Below, in pieces: positions 44,831 to 58,000 of a stretch of 64,000 nt of DNA. Made by a program: the position numbers and the translations under genes. The stretch spans positions 388,585 to 452,584 of the forward strand of contig CAJNDS010000224.1 in assembly GCA_905221605.1 (NCBI GenBank), given 5' to 3'. Origin of the DNA: Symbiodinium natans. Lineage: Eukaryota > Sar > Dinophyceae > Suessiales > Symbiodiniaceae. The stretch's first letter is position 1, and each line of letters begins with the position of its first letter. The notes below the pieces were generated by a model that saw only the letters and a list, made by a program, of their open reading frames with translations, had not been told where the DNA came from and did no database searches.

Positions 44831-45680
44831 AGCTTCAGCAGCCGGTCGCCCACAAGTCGCGCCCGGGTCTTCTTGAAGGGGATCACCTGACAGGGCTTCG
44901 AAGCGTTTGGATTTAAAGCGCCTTTGAAGGGTCTGGAGAGAGAGGGCTTTGAAAAGCGGGGCTCTCATGGGATCTCACGGGATCTGGTTTCCAGGATCGA
45001 GCTGTCACGGTCATCACCGCGCCTGCGCCACAAATTCCAGGCCCATTTGCTTCTGCTTGTCGCCTGTCAAGAGAGAATGATCAGCTGAGCAAGCCCCCTA
45101 AACGACAATTCCAAAACAGGCTAATACAGGCTAATAATGTAGTGCATCTGGAGGGAGATGTCAAGAGCTGCCGGTGCTCTCTTCGTCGCTCTTTGGGAGC
45201 TTGTTGGGGGACTGCTGTGGCTGCGATGTGTAGGGAGCTTCCGAATCCTGTCGGCCTTCCTCGTCTTTGGTGGCGACTCGCGAGTTCAGGGTGCTCTCCG
45301 TGCCTGCAGTCCACAAGAGTCAGGCTGTCTCTTTCTCGCACCCTCTCGCTCCCTCTCGCTCCCTCTCGTCGGGGCCCCGGGCGGCACTTTTTGAGCTTCA
45401 TGGTCTGAATGGAGCGGGCTCCCTGCAGCTTCAGTCGAACCTTCACCTGTCCGGACAAAAGCGCCCCCCCCCCCCCCCCCCCCCCCCCCGCATGGAGGCG
45501 TGCGGTATTTTGTAACAGGGCCAAGCCCAGCCTGAGTCTCCTCGAGCAACTTCTCAAAGTGCTTGTACCACTTCCTCAGGGAAGCAGGGACAAAAGAAAG
45601 CATCTCCAATTTCTTGTCAAATGCTTCCCACGTCTTCGCACGGAGCCCTTCGAGTGGTTAGAGTCAAAGTGGCTATACGA
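44831..45680 (-). CDS. Exon group of an unrecognised gene
   Basis: Several minus-strand pieces read well with plausible borders. About 45650-45560: EAFDKKLEMLSFVPASLRKW followed by YKHFEKLLEE. About 45440-45378: VKVRLKLQGARSIQTMKLKK. About 45307-45165, after acceptor GGACTGCAG: a Ser/Glu-rich hydrophilic stretch (VATKDEEGRQDSEAPYTSQP). About 45061-45014, after TTGACAG: DKQKQMGLEFVAQAR. About 44888-44830: VIPFKKTRARLVGDRLLKLR. Order and strand are consistent with one gene, but the joins are not proven and I recognise no family. It could be the 3' part of the large cyclic-nucleotide-binding gene to its right. A 30-base C run at about 45461-45490 lies within an intron. Confidence 0.3.
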
Positions 45681-47079
45681 AGTGACGTCGTGGCTAGAAC
45701 GGCTATATCAGAGCGGTGACAATGCGGTGATGCCCTTAGGACGATAAGGCGAGCCCAGCCGCGCTCTCACACAGTGCGTCGCCAGGAGGATGTCATAGAG
45801 ACTCACCCGGTAGGCCTTCACAACGTCACCACATCAGCTCATATGTCACGACATAAAAGCCACCGGGCATGCCAAATTGCGAAAGCGATTACTATTACAC
45901 CGTTTTCGATCCAAACTGGCAGCTGCGTTGGCAGTTGCTGCAGTTTTGTTTCCCATATTCCCCGCCTCGCATGGGGTGGCAGCATGCAAGGTTGCACCGT
46001 AGTCCTGCAAGCTTCGTTGCTGTCACCTGTGATAAAAACAGTGCGCGTATCACGCATATCTACTTGACAAGTACCCGGTGTCCTGTGCGACATGCTCCGG
46101 GATCAGCGGGTTCACCGGGCCCGCGCTGAAGAGCCTGGGGAGCGACCGTGGTGTGGCGTTGTGGCGCACGCATCAAGGGGGCGAACACTCTCAATTGTGG
46201 AATTCTGTAGACGAATATGTAGAATGCTTCCACTCTGCATTTGTTTGCCCACGCCGCTCACAAAACACGAGCTATCTCAGCAGAAGGTGCTGAAGGACGT
46301 GTAAGGTCAAGGGGCATGATGTGGCGGCTCCCCATCATCAGGTTCATAGTCCCTGGCAACATGACCGTTGGCAACAGAGCCCCCTCGACTCTTGCAGGCA
46401 AGCCTTGAACTAAGATCCAGTAGTGGGGTCCCTGCCTCGGTGATTCTTTCAGTTTCAGACTGCGGAGTCCCAGGAGTCGACTGAGGCTTCGACGACTTGG
46501 AGTTTGGCTTGAAGACATCGCCCGTTGCGAAGTCGAACCGGATTGCATGCAGGGCTACGGCACCTGCGATTAGAGCTAGCCGGCGGGAGCATTGACTTCA
46601 CTGACAGCGGACACACTTGCGAATCAAAAGGCAGATGTCTATTGTGAACATGTGGACACTATCCTAAATCCACGGCACGCGCCGCCACGTCTTTGACCTC
46701 AAAGGACCCATGCGGCATCTGCTACAGTGCTACAGTATGCCCTGAAACAAGATGCCACAAAGCGAGACGACTTGGTGCCCGGAGTACAGGGGCCTTGCAT
46801 CTCTTCACGTGTCATGTTTTGTCGCGCTTTCTTGGATGTGACATACTCGGCTATGCAACTTGAAACTGCGTGGCGCTGGGCACTCGCCATTGGGAAATTT
46901 TCAAAAAGAGGATAAGACAAAACCACCGACTCCCCAGCACGACCAGCAGCAGCGCAAGATGTATGAACTTTATATGAACTTGCGCAGACAAAGAATGTCC
47001 CAACGCTGCCACGGTGCACTGACATCGAGTGGCAAGGTGCACCTTGCCAAGGCGCTGCCAACATGGGACAGGAAATACA

Positions 47080-50000
47080 CGTTTGCAATATGTAGATGGC
47101 GCCCCTTGCGGTGTACATGCTTGTCCAAGCGGCAGCGGCATACCTTGTTCCTCGGTCCAATGGTGCAACTCCGGTTCACACCGTCCCAATGCTCTGATCT
47201 TAACTGCCCAGGGAAGCTGACCTGTTTCCCTGGAAGGTCTGGAGCCACCTTTTCTAGTCCCACTGCAAAGAAACACAGCTGATTCTTGACCCCCCCGTCG
47301 AGGTGCCACTTGGTCGCACCTCTCCTGCCGCAACGCCTGCAGGGACAATATTCGCCTACTGCTGCAATGCTAGGACCACGACTACTTCTCCTTTTTCCGT
47401 CTTGATTGAAAAATCTTATATGGAAATTCTGGGACCGAGACCACTGAGACCTGCCGTCCTCAGCCTCGAAAGAGCCCTCCACGCGCCTCGAAGCGCGCTC
47501 GGGCCTCGCTCGCATCCTCCCCCTGCGGCTTTTTTGGGGCTTTTTTTTGGGGGCTTCGTCCTGGGGGGGGCGGGGGGCCTTATAGAGAGTTTGGGGCGAA
47601 GGGCTTCTCTGAAATCCCGACGGCCAACAGAAAGGGAAGTGTAAGGCGAAAGGCATAATCTTTGTTTGGCTCTCCGTTCGTTTTCCCCGGTCTCTCTTCA
47701 GTGTCTGCTCCTTCACCGCTTTCCGCACTAGCAGTTGAGGCATCTGGGTCCTGCAAGATCCTTGTGATCAGGTTGGCGGTGATCAACACCTGAGATAACA
47801 TGGGGCGCAACCAAGAGGCCTTGCAAGGGTTCTCTCATCGCATCAACGGTTTCAACGACTCTGGGACAAGGGGGCCAGATTAGACGGAAGTACTGTCCTG
47901 CCGGGACTCAGGCACGCACTTGTTGTTGAACCAGACAATTTCATGGCAGTTGAAAGTACCCGGAACTGTTATTGAAGGTACCGAGGTTCGTGCGCATGTC
48001 CTTCTAAAGGCTGTGCTTTTGCCTTTTCTCACATTGCCTGCAGCCCTTAAGACTAAGCCAGGCGAGCGAGATAAAGAGATCGGACACACAAGACAAGAAG
48101 GACGGAAGAAGCACAAAGGAGCACAGTCGAAGAAAACACCTTCGAAGCAGAGAAAGGACCGTCTAGGAAGGCATGCAGGTTGCGTCCGCTGACAGCCTCG
48201 TTTATGACCCATGTATATGTAAAGCACAAGCATGCACAAGCCTTGGACGCGGTACAGCCACAGACGGGCAGATTCTGCCCTTGTGAAGCCGAGACGCTGC
48301 ATCAGCGTTGGTCGTAGCTCCTCGGCATCGATCAACGGAATCAGAAGTTAGGTGCTAGATCCACTCCTCAAACCTCCACGAAAGAAGTTAAGTGTGACAT
48401 GTTGTGGCATCGGTCGTGCTGACATCTCGTGCTGGGGGGATTTGCTGGAGATACTGGAGCCAAGCTGCGTATCGTGGCAGTTCGCCACGGGAAGAGCCCA
48501 AGCACCGAGACCTCTCCGATCATCGCGCCAGGTGTGATGGTGCCGATGAGATCTCCTGGATGGGTCATTGCTGCCTTCATATGGACCCATGCATGCTTGA
48601 TCATGCTTGCACATAGCGGCCACTGCGGAGCAGCATGGCCTGTCCTGATTTCGTGTGAACCTCGCCCTCGCCTTTCAGGAAGATGATCCTTGCTTCGCGG
48701 AAAACACTAATCAGGGACCACCTTGAACCAAGACACAGATACAGAAAGCTGCTCAACCTTGTTGGAGCAAGTTGGGTAACCGCACAGTAGAGATCCGAAT
48801 CTTTCAGTTGCACCAAGTCGTTACTGCAAGAACTGCAAGAACACCCTCTCCAACTTTCACGGCGAGCAAAGCTTCATGGAATCTGCCCCATTGCCCGCCA
48901 CGCACACGATTTGGCCACCTAAGCTGCTAGCAGTCTGCTTGCGGGAGCCGAAGGCAAGGGTCATGAGAGCGCAACATGGAGCAGAAACTTTTCCGTATGC
49001 TCTCACTGTTGAGCCATGCTGCAAGTCCCTATGCCGACAACTCCCTGGCAGATTTAGAAAGGCGAGGTATTGCAAGAGCTATTCCGGGGCAAGGCACTTG
49101 AGTAGGTCGCCTGGAGCAGGTGTTCGGCGATCTTCCGAATGATGTGCTCCGGGAAGCCGTTGAAAATGCGACCTTACATACTTCCTCTCTTACTCCCTCT
49201 TTACCACATATCATATGATGTACCCTTTTTGCCAGCTCCGCTTCTCGCGAGGCCTTTCACATCGCGGCCTCTGAGGAAAGAAGCTCCTAAACAGACTTTT
49301 GCTTACCGGGAAACTCGTCAAAGCACGAAGCCGCATAGCTCAGGCACTCTCCAGCTTCGGCTTCAGGAACTCTCGACACAGAATCCGAGAGTGAGTGAAA
49401 AGAGGGATCTGAGCGCGGAACACTTATTCAGCGCTGGGATGACTTGCTCTTGCAACCACTTCTGCCTTCCGGAGCACGCGAAAAAGAGTTCTCATCTCCT
49501 TTAGGGGGCCTCTCCCAAGCAGGGGCACCCTTATTTTGATTTTTGTTGGGGGGGGGGGGTGGGGAGGCGGGCAGGCCCGGGGGTCCCCTGATTTTGAGAA
49601 GCACCGACATATTCCTTGGAACCCCAAGGTGCTGAGCTCCAACGTGAGTTGCTTTGGCGTTGCTTGGCGTGGCTTGGCGTTGCCGGCCTCACGCGCTCCA
49701 CTTCCTTGTTCGCGGACGCCCGCCTCGGCTGCATCCCTGCGCACTCTCCCTCCGTGCCCGATTGCAGACTCCAACGCCAGAGACAACAAAAGGTGTGAAG
49801 TCGATCGGATAACCTTTGAACTTTGAACTGCTACGAGCGGAGGTGTCACGGGCTCAAGATCTCTCTTCGGCTTTCGCTCCGAACTTCCGCGGAGGAGGCA
49901 CTTCTGGAAGATGGCCTGAAGGGATTCATACTCGTCGGGGAAGGCGGTGATGGCCCTGGGCAGGAGTCGGTACTTGATTTTTCGAGTAGAGCTTCGAGGA

Positions 50001-53000
50001 CCACTCGACATGGGTCCAAGAAAAGGCACGCCTCTGGATGGAACTCCCATGCAAGCGCACAGCACGGACCAGAGTGTCGCGCCAAGCCTTAGAGTCTCAA
50101 ATGCAACCAAGTAGACACTCTTTGAGGCTTAGGGAACGACGCAAAGGGATATGACTTTTTCCAAGTTTTTAAGATTCCAAGAGGATGCCTATCATGCCAC
50201 AGCAGGGAGGGTCAGATCCTTGAGCAACTTGAGAGTTGGGCTGACATCTGGGCCTTTTCACTCCATCTCTCGTTCCAAGTCGCGCCCTCAAGCCCGTAAG
50301 GTTTATGCCAAGTTTATGCCAAGGGCACACGCACCGTCGCACCGCGGATCGGTGCGATGCCCAGCGCACCACCCTCGCCCACCACGTCTCCAGGGTTTAG
50401 CCTTGCAACGCTTAGGGCTTCGGTGTCAATTCAGGCTATGGATGGCTGCGGCATCTACGGTATGGGCCGTATAAGAGGCCTTTTATGAAACAATGAAATC
50501 CTGTAGGCGGCTTTTTGTACAGCCCTGTGTACAAAACGGTCCATGTGTGCAGCCCATGCCGCCTGCCGAGTTCATCGCCGTACTCTCCTTTCAGGGACAA
50601 GGTTCTCGGCCAATGCGGGGCAGTGAAACAGCGCTCTTAGCACCCTGGACATTCACTTAGAGGACTGACGACCTTCGACGATGGCCGCGCCCTGCAGCAA
50701 GATGTACCTCGGAAGATGAGAGCTCTTCTTGCTTGGTGGGCCGGGGGGCCGGGTAAACAGTGTTTGCATGTTGAGGGAGCCGTACGGTTGGCTTTGCCGG
50801 TCTGCTGGCAGCCGAGTTTGTGAGCTGTGAGTTGAGTGAGCAAAGGAAAGAGCGGCCGCCGAGTTGCATGATGGCTTCGCCAAGCTTGCACACCTGCGCA
50901 TGGGGGGGCGCGGGGGGAAGGGGGGCAAAGGGGGACCCTGTCTTCCAATCCCATGTCCGACGCGGGACTCCGCCTCGCCGCGCCGAAAGATGTCGTCACC
51001 AGGACCGAAGTAGACCTCTTTGGGAGAGCGCTGGGAGAGGAAAGGTGTGCAATGGTTTGCAACCTGACGCGAGCCACCCCAAGGGCAACGACCCGATTGG
51101 TGTAAGAACAGCCGCTGTATGTTCAGAATCAAGGTATGGCCAGGAAGAACCCGACGGCCTCGTCGGCTCGCTCGCACACCACGGACAAGAAGTCCTTGCT
51201 GACCTGGGGCAGGCTGCTCAAGCCAGTTCAAGCTGCCTCTGTCTCGTTCACCATCTCAAGCTCACTGCAATGAGAGCCGCGAGTGCGGGAATTAGGCGAA
51301 AGAGTGCTTCGCACCACCCCTGCGAGGCCCGCGCGTTGGAAAACGCACGGCTCCTGTGCAAGTGCTCCTGACCACACAGAAGTCGGACACAGACAGAACG
51401 CAGACAGAACCCATGGTGATTTCCAGAAAGCTTCGAACCTGTAGGTCCAGTGCGCTCTTGCTCGGCTCAATTTGCTCGGGGTTCGCCGAAGACATGTGGC
51501 TGTACCTGGGGGGATGCTGGGCCAAAAGGATGGAAAGGATGAAAAGGGGCAAGGTCCACATCCACGTTCGACCAACACCCCAACTCAAAGCTCTCAAGCC
51601 GAAGGCACAACTCGACATGCGAAGGAAATTCTTCCAGCACCTGCACGGCAGCTACTTTGCAAAAGCGGCACAATGTGACACCAACAGCTGCTACGCTCCG
51701 GGCCTGCCGGAAGACGCCTGGCAAAGCAACTTGCAAGATCTGTACTGCACCGTCAAAAATCTCGATCGGTCCGACAGGTAAGTCTACCACAGTATTGCCT
51801 TCCCGCTTTTACAGTTCCGCGTTCCGGGGACTCGTACATAAGGTTCTGCGTGATTCGAAGCCTTCCGACTTTTGGCTATGAACCTTCAAAGTCTGGAGAC
51901 GCAGCAACCATGCGGGGTAGGGGATCAAAAAAAATTTATTTGGGATCAAGAAATAATTTATTTCTAGGCGGATCAAAAAAAACTTATTTGGGATCAAAAA
52001 ATAATTTACTGAAGGCTTCGAAGGCTTCTTGCACGCGGAGCGGAGGCTGTAAACGCTCAGAAATGCAGCATTTCTGGCTGTTAGCAAGCTCTAAATACCT
52101 CAAAAAAACAGCATTTATGCGGGAACTACTGAAAATAGCAGCATTTCTGAGTTTCTAGAGAGGCTGCAGATATTGTATATAGCAGCAGTTCTGCGCTTTC
52201 AGAGGCTGGAAATACGGTACACTGCAGCATTTCTGAATTTCCAGAGGCTGCAGATACTGAAAATAGCAGCATTTCTGCGATTTCAGAGGCTGGAAATACT
52301 GCAAATAGCAGCATTTCTGAGTTTGCAGAGGCTGCAAATCAATGCTGGCATCTTGGCATTAGAAGTTTCAAAAAAATGCATCTACTCTGAAGCATGTATA
52401 TTCTGGCATAGTATTGTGGAAAGTCTTGTATAATATTGTATGACGTTGAATATTCTTGCATATTATTGTACATTGTTGTATATATTGTTGAGTATTTCTG
52501 TATTGTCTTGTGTTTTCTTGTGTTTTTGTGGAATATTCCACATTATTGCATGTTATTGAATGTTATTTTCAAAATTCTTGTATATTCTTGAATTTTCTTT
52601 GTATATTATTGCAGATTATTCTATATTATAGTATATTCTTGTATATTCTTGTATATTCTTGTATATTCTTGTATATTCTTGTATATTCTTGTATATTCTT
52701 GTATATTCTTGTATATTCTTGTATATTTTTGTCTACTATTGTATATTATTGTAGTTTTCGTACACTATTATATATTGTTGTATGTCATTGTGTTTTTGTG
52801 TTTTCTATATAGCAGCCCCCCCCCCCCCCCCCCATTTGCAAACACAACGCTCGCATCATTGGTTTGGAAAAGATATTCATACGCTGCTTGCCCGGCTTTA
52901 AACAACAGCGGGGGGTTTGAAGGGGGGGCGCAGACCCCCCCCCCCCCCACAATGCTCGCATCATAGGTTTGGAAGGGGTTCATACGCGTTGAAGAAGCTT

Positions 53001-56000
53001 GCCCGGCGCCAAACAAACAAGAAATATGTATTGTGTATTGTGAATTCTACATCAAACAGCAGGAAATATAAAATATATACATATATGCTTTGTTATTTCG
53101 ATTTTATTATATTTTTGATACAAAGGTATATTATACGATATTGTGTTCTATTCTACTCTATGGCACTGCAATATTTTGCTACACTTTGTTTTAACATATA
53201 CACACATATATATTATAACATGTGATGTTATGGTATGTTTTCCTACATATCCTTTCCTGTCCTTTCATTTCCTTTCCTTCCCTTCCTTCCTTGCTTCCTT
53301 GCTTCCTTGCTTGCTTGCTTCCCTCCTTCCTTCCTTCCTTCCTGCCTTCCTTCCTTCCTTCCGTCCTTCCGCCCTTCCGCCCTTCCTTCCCTCCCTCCCT
53401 CCTTTTCTCCCTCCCTCCCTCCCCTTCCCTCTCTCCGTCGGAAGAACAGAATAATTATTTCTTGATCCTAAATAAATTATTTTTTGATCCTAAATAAATT
53501 TTTTCTTGATCCTAAATAAATTGTTTTTTGATCCGCATCCCACCATGCGGGGGGTCAGACCTTCGGTATTCCATGGCCATGAGATGCTTCACCGGTTGAT
53601 GACAAGCGTTCTTCCGAAGCTGGCGCATCACATGGTACTGCACGAATCTTGGCAAGTTCCACGTCGCTTCCACGGTTCGACTACACTATCGGCACTATCG
53701 CTATCCAGATGAGTGCCATTGAAGATGCTTGTTGTTGCCTGAGAACCCCTCCTGCCGAAAAGGGCAGGGAGGAAAACACGGAGTCACACGGAGTCACAAG
53801 GAGTGACGCGGAGTCACAAGGAGTCACACGGAGTCACGGCGTCCGTAGGGTCCGCGCCTCGCGTCAGGGCCAGCGCGATGCAGCGCGTCACCGCGCGGAT
53901 CCGGTTTGGATGCGTGCCTTGGCTGAGAACATCCGAGAGAAGGCCTCTACCAAAATCCCCCCCCCCTTGCCTACCCAAGCCTCCGCTTGATTCCCCCCCC
54001 CCCCCCGGTGTGCGAAAGGAGACGTCTCTGCGACCTGTAAAAATGCCGGAAGAGCCACGCGCCACGCCGAGAAGTACCGACTCCTCATCGAGGTGCTCAC
54101 AACCATGTGCTCAAACTCGTTCTCAGGGCGCGGACATGAGATACGCAACATATTTCGGACAAGTTTCTCCGATGACGCTGCCGGACTTCAGCCTCAGTCC
54201 AAGTCTGGAAAGCTGAAGCTCAACCTCACAACCTGGATCAATGGAGCCAAGCCCCCAAAGGCCGGGCCAGATCCTGCCGAGAAGCCGAAGCGCCCGGCCA
54301 CGGCAAGTGCCATCGCCCTCGTTCTCGGCCTCGCCCTCCACCAGCACAAACCTGAAAAACAAAAGCCAAAAGAGAAAGCACACTGCAAAAAACAGTTTCA
54401 GGTCAGGTTGGGCTGGGGCAGGTTTGGGTGCAGGGTGTCTGGGATCGGCATTCACCGTGGCTATGGGGCCCTCACATACTTGTTTTCTTTGCTTTTTAAA
54501 GGGGGGGCGATGGGGGGGCGAAGGGGGTTGGGAGCTCAATGTCAGCACAAGCTGCATGCAGTCTCCTTCTTGTCCGGCATCCTCGGCTCCGGAAGGGAAG
54601 CTGCAAGTTGAAACAAAAGCTCCGGGGCAGAATCTTTCTTCTTGAGAGGCCTCTCTTTTCTTTGTTTTTGTCCGCCCTTTTTTTTCCATTCTGCGCGCAA
54701 AATCAAATTCTCCCCTTCGCTAGCTGGGGCGCGGTGAGGAGCATCCCCGGCTCGTAGATCCGGGCGTCGATCCGCTTCCGGAGCTGGTCCGCGAACTCGT
54801 CCGCGGCGACCTTTCCCGGAAACTTACACGTCAAACAAATCACAGGAGAAAGAGAAAGAGAGAAAGAGAGAAAGAGAGAAAGAGAGAAAGAGAGAAAGAG
54901 TGTTAGAGATGCCCCCCCCCCAACAAGAGTCTGCTCAGTGAGCTGCTTGCGAATTACGTTTATGACCATGCGCTTAAAGAGTACTTGCCTGGATGACCGT
55001 GGAGAGGACCAGCGCTCCACCCAAGTCTCCTGCGAGCGGAGGCCAAGGGGAGGCACAGGGGCGCCCTTTGGGTCCGTGCACCAGCAGCAGGAACCCCAAA
55101 AGTTGTCGTTCCTCAGAACTGTTGTGGTTTCGCACATGGCCCACAAAGGGCCGTATTCTTATGGGAACTGCGAGAGATTCCCCCATGGGCTTACATGGGG
55201 TTCGGGATGCCATTCCTCCGAGCCCGCTCCTCGCTGGAAGCCGATGCTTTGCTCTGCTTTGCGGGCGATCTCATTGACGATGCGCTGCATGATGAAGTCA
55301 CGCTCATTGGGGCACTCCTCGGGAGAATCTCCCTCTCCCGAAACAAGGGCAAACAGCCTTCCACCTTCCACCTCGGCGGCAGTGCCTCTTCTCTTGGTAG
55401 GTGGGGTGTGGGATGGGAAGTTCGGACGCCCCTTATGCCAGCATCTTGCCTTTAAAAGGCCGGAAAATGGAGATGACGGGCTGGAGTGTTGTGAGGTTGT
55501 TTCTGGAAAGACTGCGGCAAGGAGCCGACACGACCCGGTCGAAGATTTCAGCCGTCCTCGGCTGCTCGGACTCCAGGTTCTACTACTGAGTTCTACGACT
55601 CGCAACGCCGGAGAGAGTCGCCAACGGTCTGCTTTGTGTGATTCTGCTGCGCTGCAGCAGACAAATCTTCTGGCAGGCGGCATGATCTGGACCTCGCAGT
55701 TCCCTTGTGGCTGCAGTCGGCCCTCCAGAGGCGGAAGCCCGAACAAAAGCTGCTCGTTGAAGCAGGTGCCTCGGCTGTTCGCCCTTCGCCCAGTCGGGTT
55801 TAGGAGGGGGGGGGGGGGGGAAGGGCGGGGGACCGCCCTCAATCCGTTTCACGGGGGGGCTGCGTTGTCGGGATCTGTAGTAGCGCCGTCTGGGGACCTT
55901 CCACGAAGACCAGCTCGCCCTTGTCCGGGGTGATCATGCGAATCCTTGGGGGCGGCAGAAGGGCCGGCGTCCACAGCGCACCAACAGCTGCGTGCCGAGC

Positions 56001-57951
56001 GGCTCCCCACGGAGCACGAGGATGGCCGCCTGCTCTGGAAGCTGCTCCCCGTTGAACGTGGACCAGAGCCCCTTGGCAGTGATGTGCTTCCTGCGTCGAG
56101 ACAGTTTCACACGGCACGCGGGAACGGAACATGGCGGAACCCTCCTTTCTCGGCAAGCATGACGCACTGCACCCTTCATCTCTGAGCATCAAGCCCTTAG
56201 CCCAGGGGCCCGCCTGGCATACAGGTTGATCAGGGACAGAAGCTTCTGCGAGGCACCAACGAACAAGGGCCACTGGGTGCCTCAGTGGTTGATTCCCAGT
56301 GACACCCAGGGCCTCCACAGCATCCTGCCTGCATGCCCCTTGAATGAACTCCCTATTTGTAGGGGACTTTAGAGAACCTTTTACAGCAGTCGACCTGGCC
56401 TTCAGAGTACCGAGCTATTTTGCCATGAACCTTTTCGGAGCTGGGCCATAAGATCCCGATCCAGGGGCTCGAGACCACGACGCCATGTTGACGTCCGATC
56501 TTCTGAAAGTGCTCTTGTTCCTGCTGGCAGCACAAGATGAAGCAAAGCTGTAGCATTCAGAGCCCACAACGCGCGTCGCTCCTCTTGTGAAAAGTTTTCG
56601 CCTGTCTCTCCAGCGAGCCTCCGGGTGGTCCTCCAACGCTGCAATGAAAGCCGCTCTTGGCATCTCCAGGACAATGCAGATCTCCTCAGAACTCAGAACT
56701 CAGAAAGAAAGGTCTAGGTAGCGAACCCGCACAAGACATGTCGACTCGTGTGTTGAGAGTGGGCCCCCAGCCTTCGCGCGCACCACAGCACTCCGCCGCT
56801 TCACGAATCCAAGGATGGTGAGCTCCCCGAAGCTGTCGCCCGCGTGGACCTCTTCTAGAGAGCTTGCGCCCCAGACTCGTCGGTAAGTGAGGCTTCTCCC
56901 TTCTCATCTGAGTATAAAGCCCTCTGAGCTCCGCTCAGACTCTATGGCTCTATGGCTTTGCCCGTCGCGGAGGGCCTTCAACGTGCCTTGATTCGGCCTG
57001 TTTCTTTCAGGTTTTCAACACACTGTGGATCGTTTGCTGCAGTCGTTCTTGGCTTCTTGGCGTCTTGGCTTGCTTGGTGTCCTTCTTGCTTCACCGGGCT
57101 CTGTATGCTGGCGGTGAGCAACTCCTAGCTTGAGGCCCCGCCCGCTACTGCTAGGGCCGCTGGGGGCCACACGCAAACTTCTTGGAGGCCCCCCAGCTTT
57201 ACGGTGAGCTTTACAGTTTCAAAGTCTCCAAGCTGAGCTGAGTACATCCTTGACGTAGCGATGGTTCACGAACACCTCGGCCGATCCGCCTTTGATGATA
57301 TACCTCGGCTTCTCAACGGTGGCCTTCAACCATGCAACTCTCTAACGCAAAAGAGCACCGAGAACACTGCCGCATCTGGTGTTTCGAGGGGCACGCTGGT
57401 GTTGAGCGTGTGGCATGGTGCAATCGAGCCACATTGAGCCAGAATCAACTGCACCTTGAACAGTGATCGTCTGGCCAATCTTGTAGGTCACCGTCCGAAT
57501 GCAGCCTCCGCGTGGCCCGACACTCTTTCATGTGGTGGATGCCCACCCCTCCTTTTGCTCCTCTTTCGTTCCCCCCCTTTCTCTCCTTTTTACCTCCGAG
57601 TCCCCGAAATCCCGGGAACTTCTCCCGTCCAAGGAATCGAGGGATCCAAAAGTTCCCAAAGCCTCTAAGGACAAGCGCTCTGACACTGGGAGAGCCCTGT
57701 GCCTGCGATGGCTTGGAGGAAGCCGGGCCCACACCCCTGCAGAATCGTCAGGCCTCGGAATTTGCGGGGAGAGGGGGCGGCGGGCCCAGACTTGACAAAG
57801 TCGCTTGACCAGACCACGAGAAACAAAGTTAGACCACCCTTAGGTCTTAAACAAGAGCTGAAAGGACTGCACTCTGAGGCTGAGTCAAGAAAGTGCAGAA
57901 AGTGAAGAGAGAGAAAGAAAGACAGAGAGAGAGAGAGAGAGAGCGAGAGGA

Positions 57952-58000
<49 letters not shown>

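Larger units (their letters stand above)
51918..53541. mobile_element. 1.6-kb AT-rich non-coding element with inverted ends
   Basis: The left end carries GGATCAAAAAAAATTTATTTG-type units (51921-52012). The right end carries the same units in reverse orientation (53449-53533: ATTTCTTGATCCTAAATAAA repeated four times). The exact 11-bp direct repeat ACCATGCGGGG lies immediately outside both ends. The interior is strongly AT-rich compared with its surroundings, holds several unrelated tandem repeats and has no plausible protein. It sits in an intron of the large cyclic-nucleotide-binding gene, 9 bases beyond the splice donor at 53560. A non-autonomous transposon (MITE-like) is the best reading. 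An inserted AT-rich organelle fragment is an alternative, but no organelle gene is seen. Confidence 0.65.

Noticed and set aside
52649-52966. Hydrophobic CIFLYILVYS-repeat protein
   Set aside because: It is a translation of the TTGTATATTC array.
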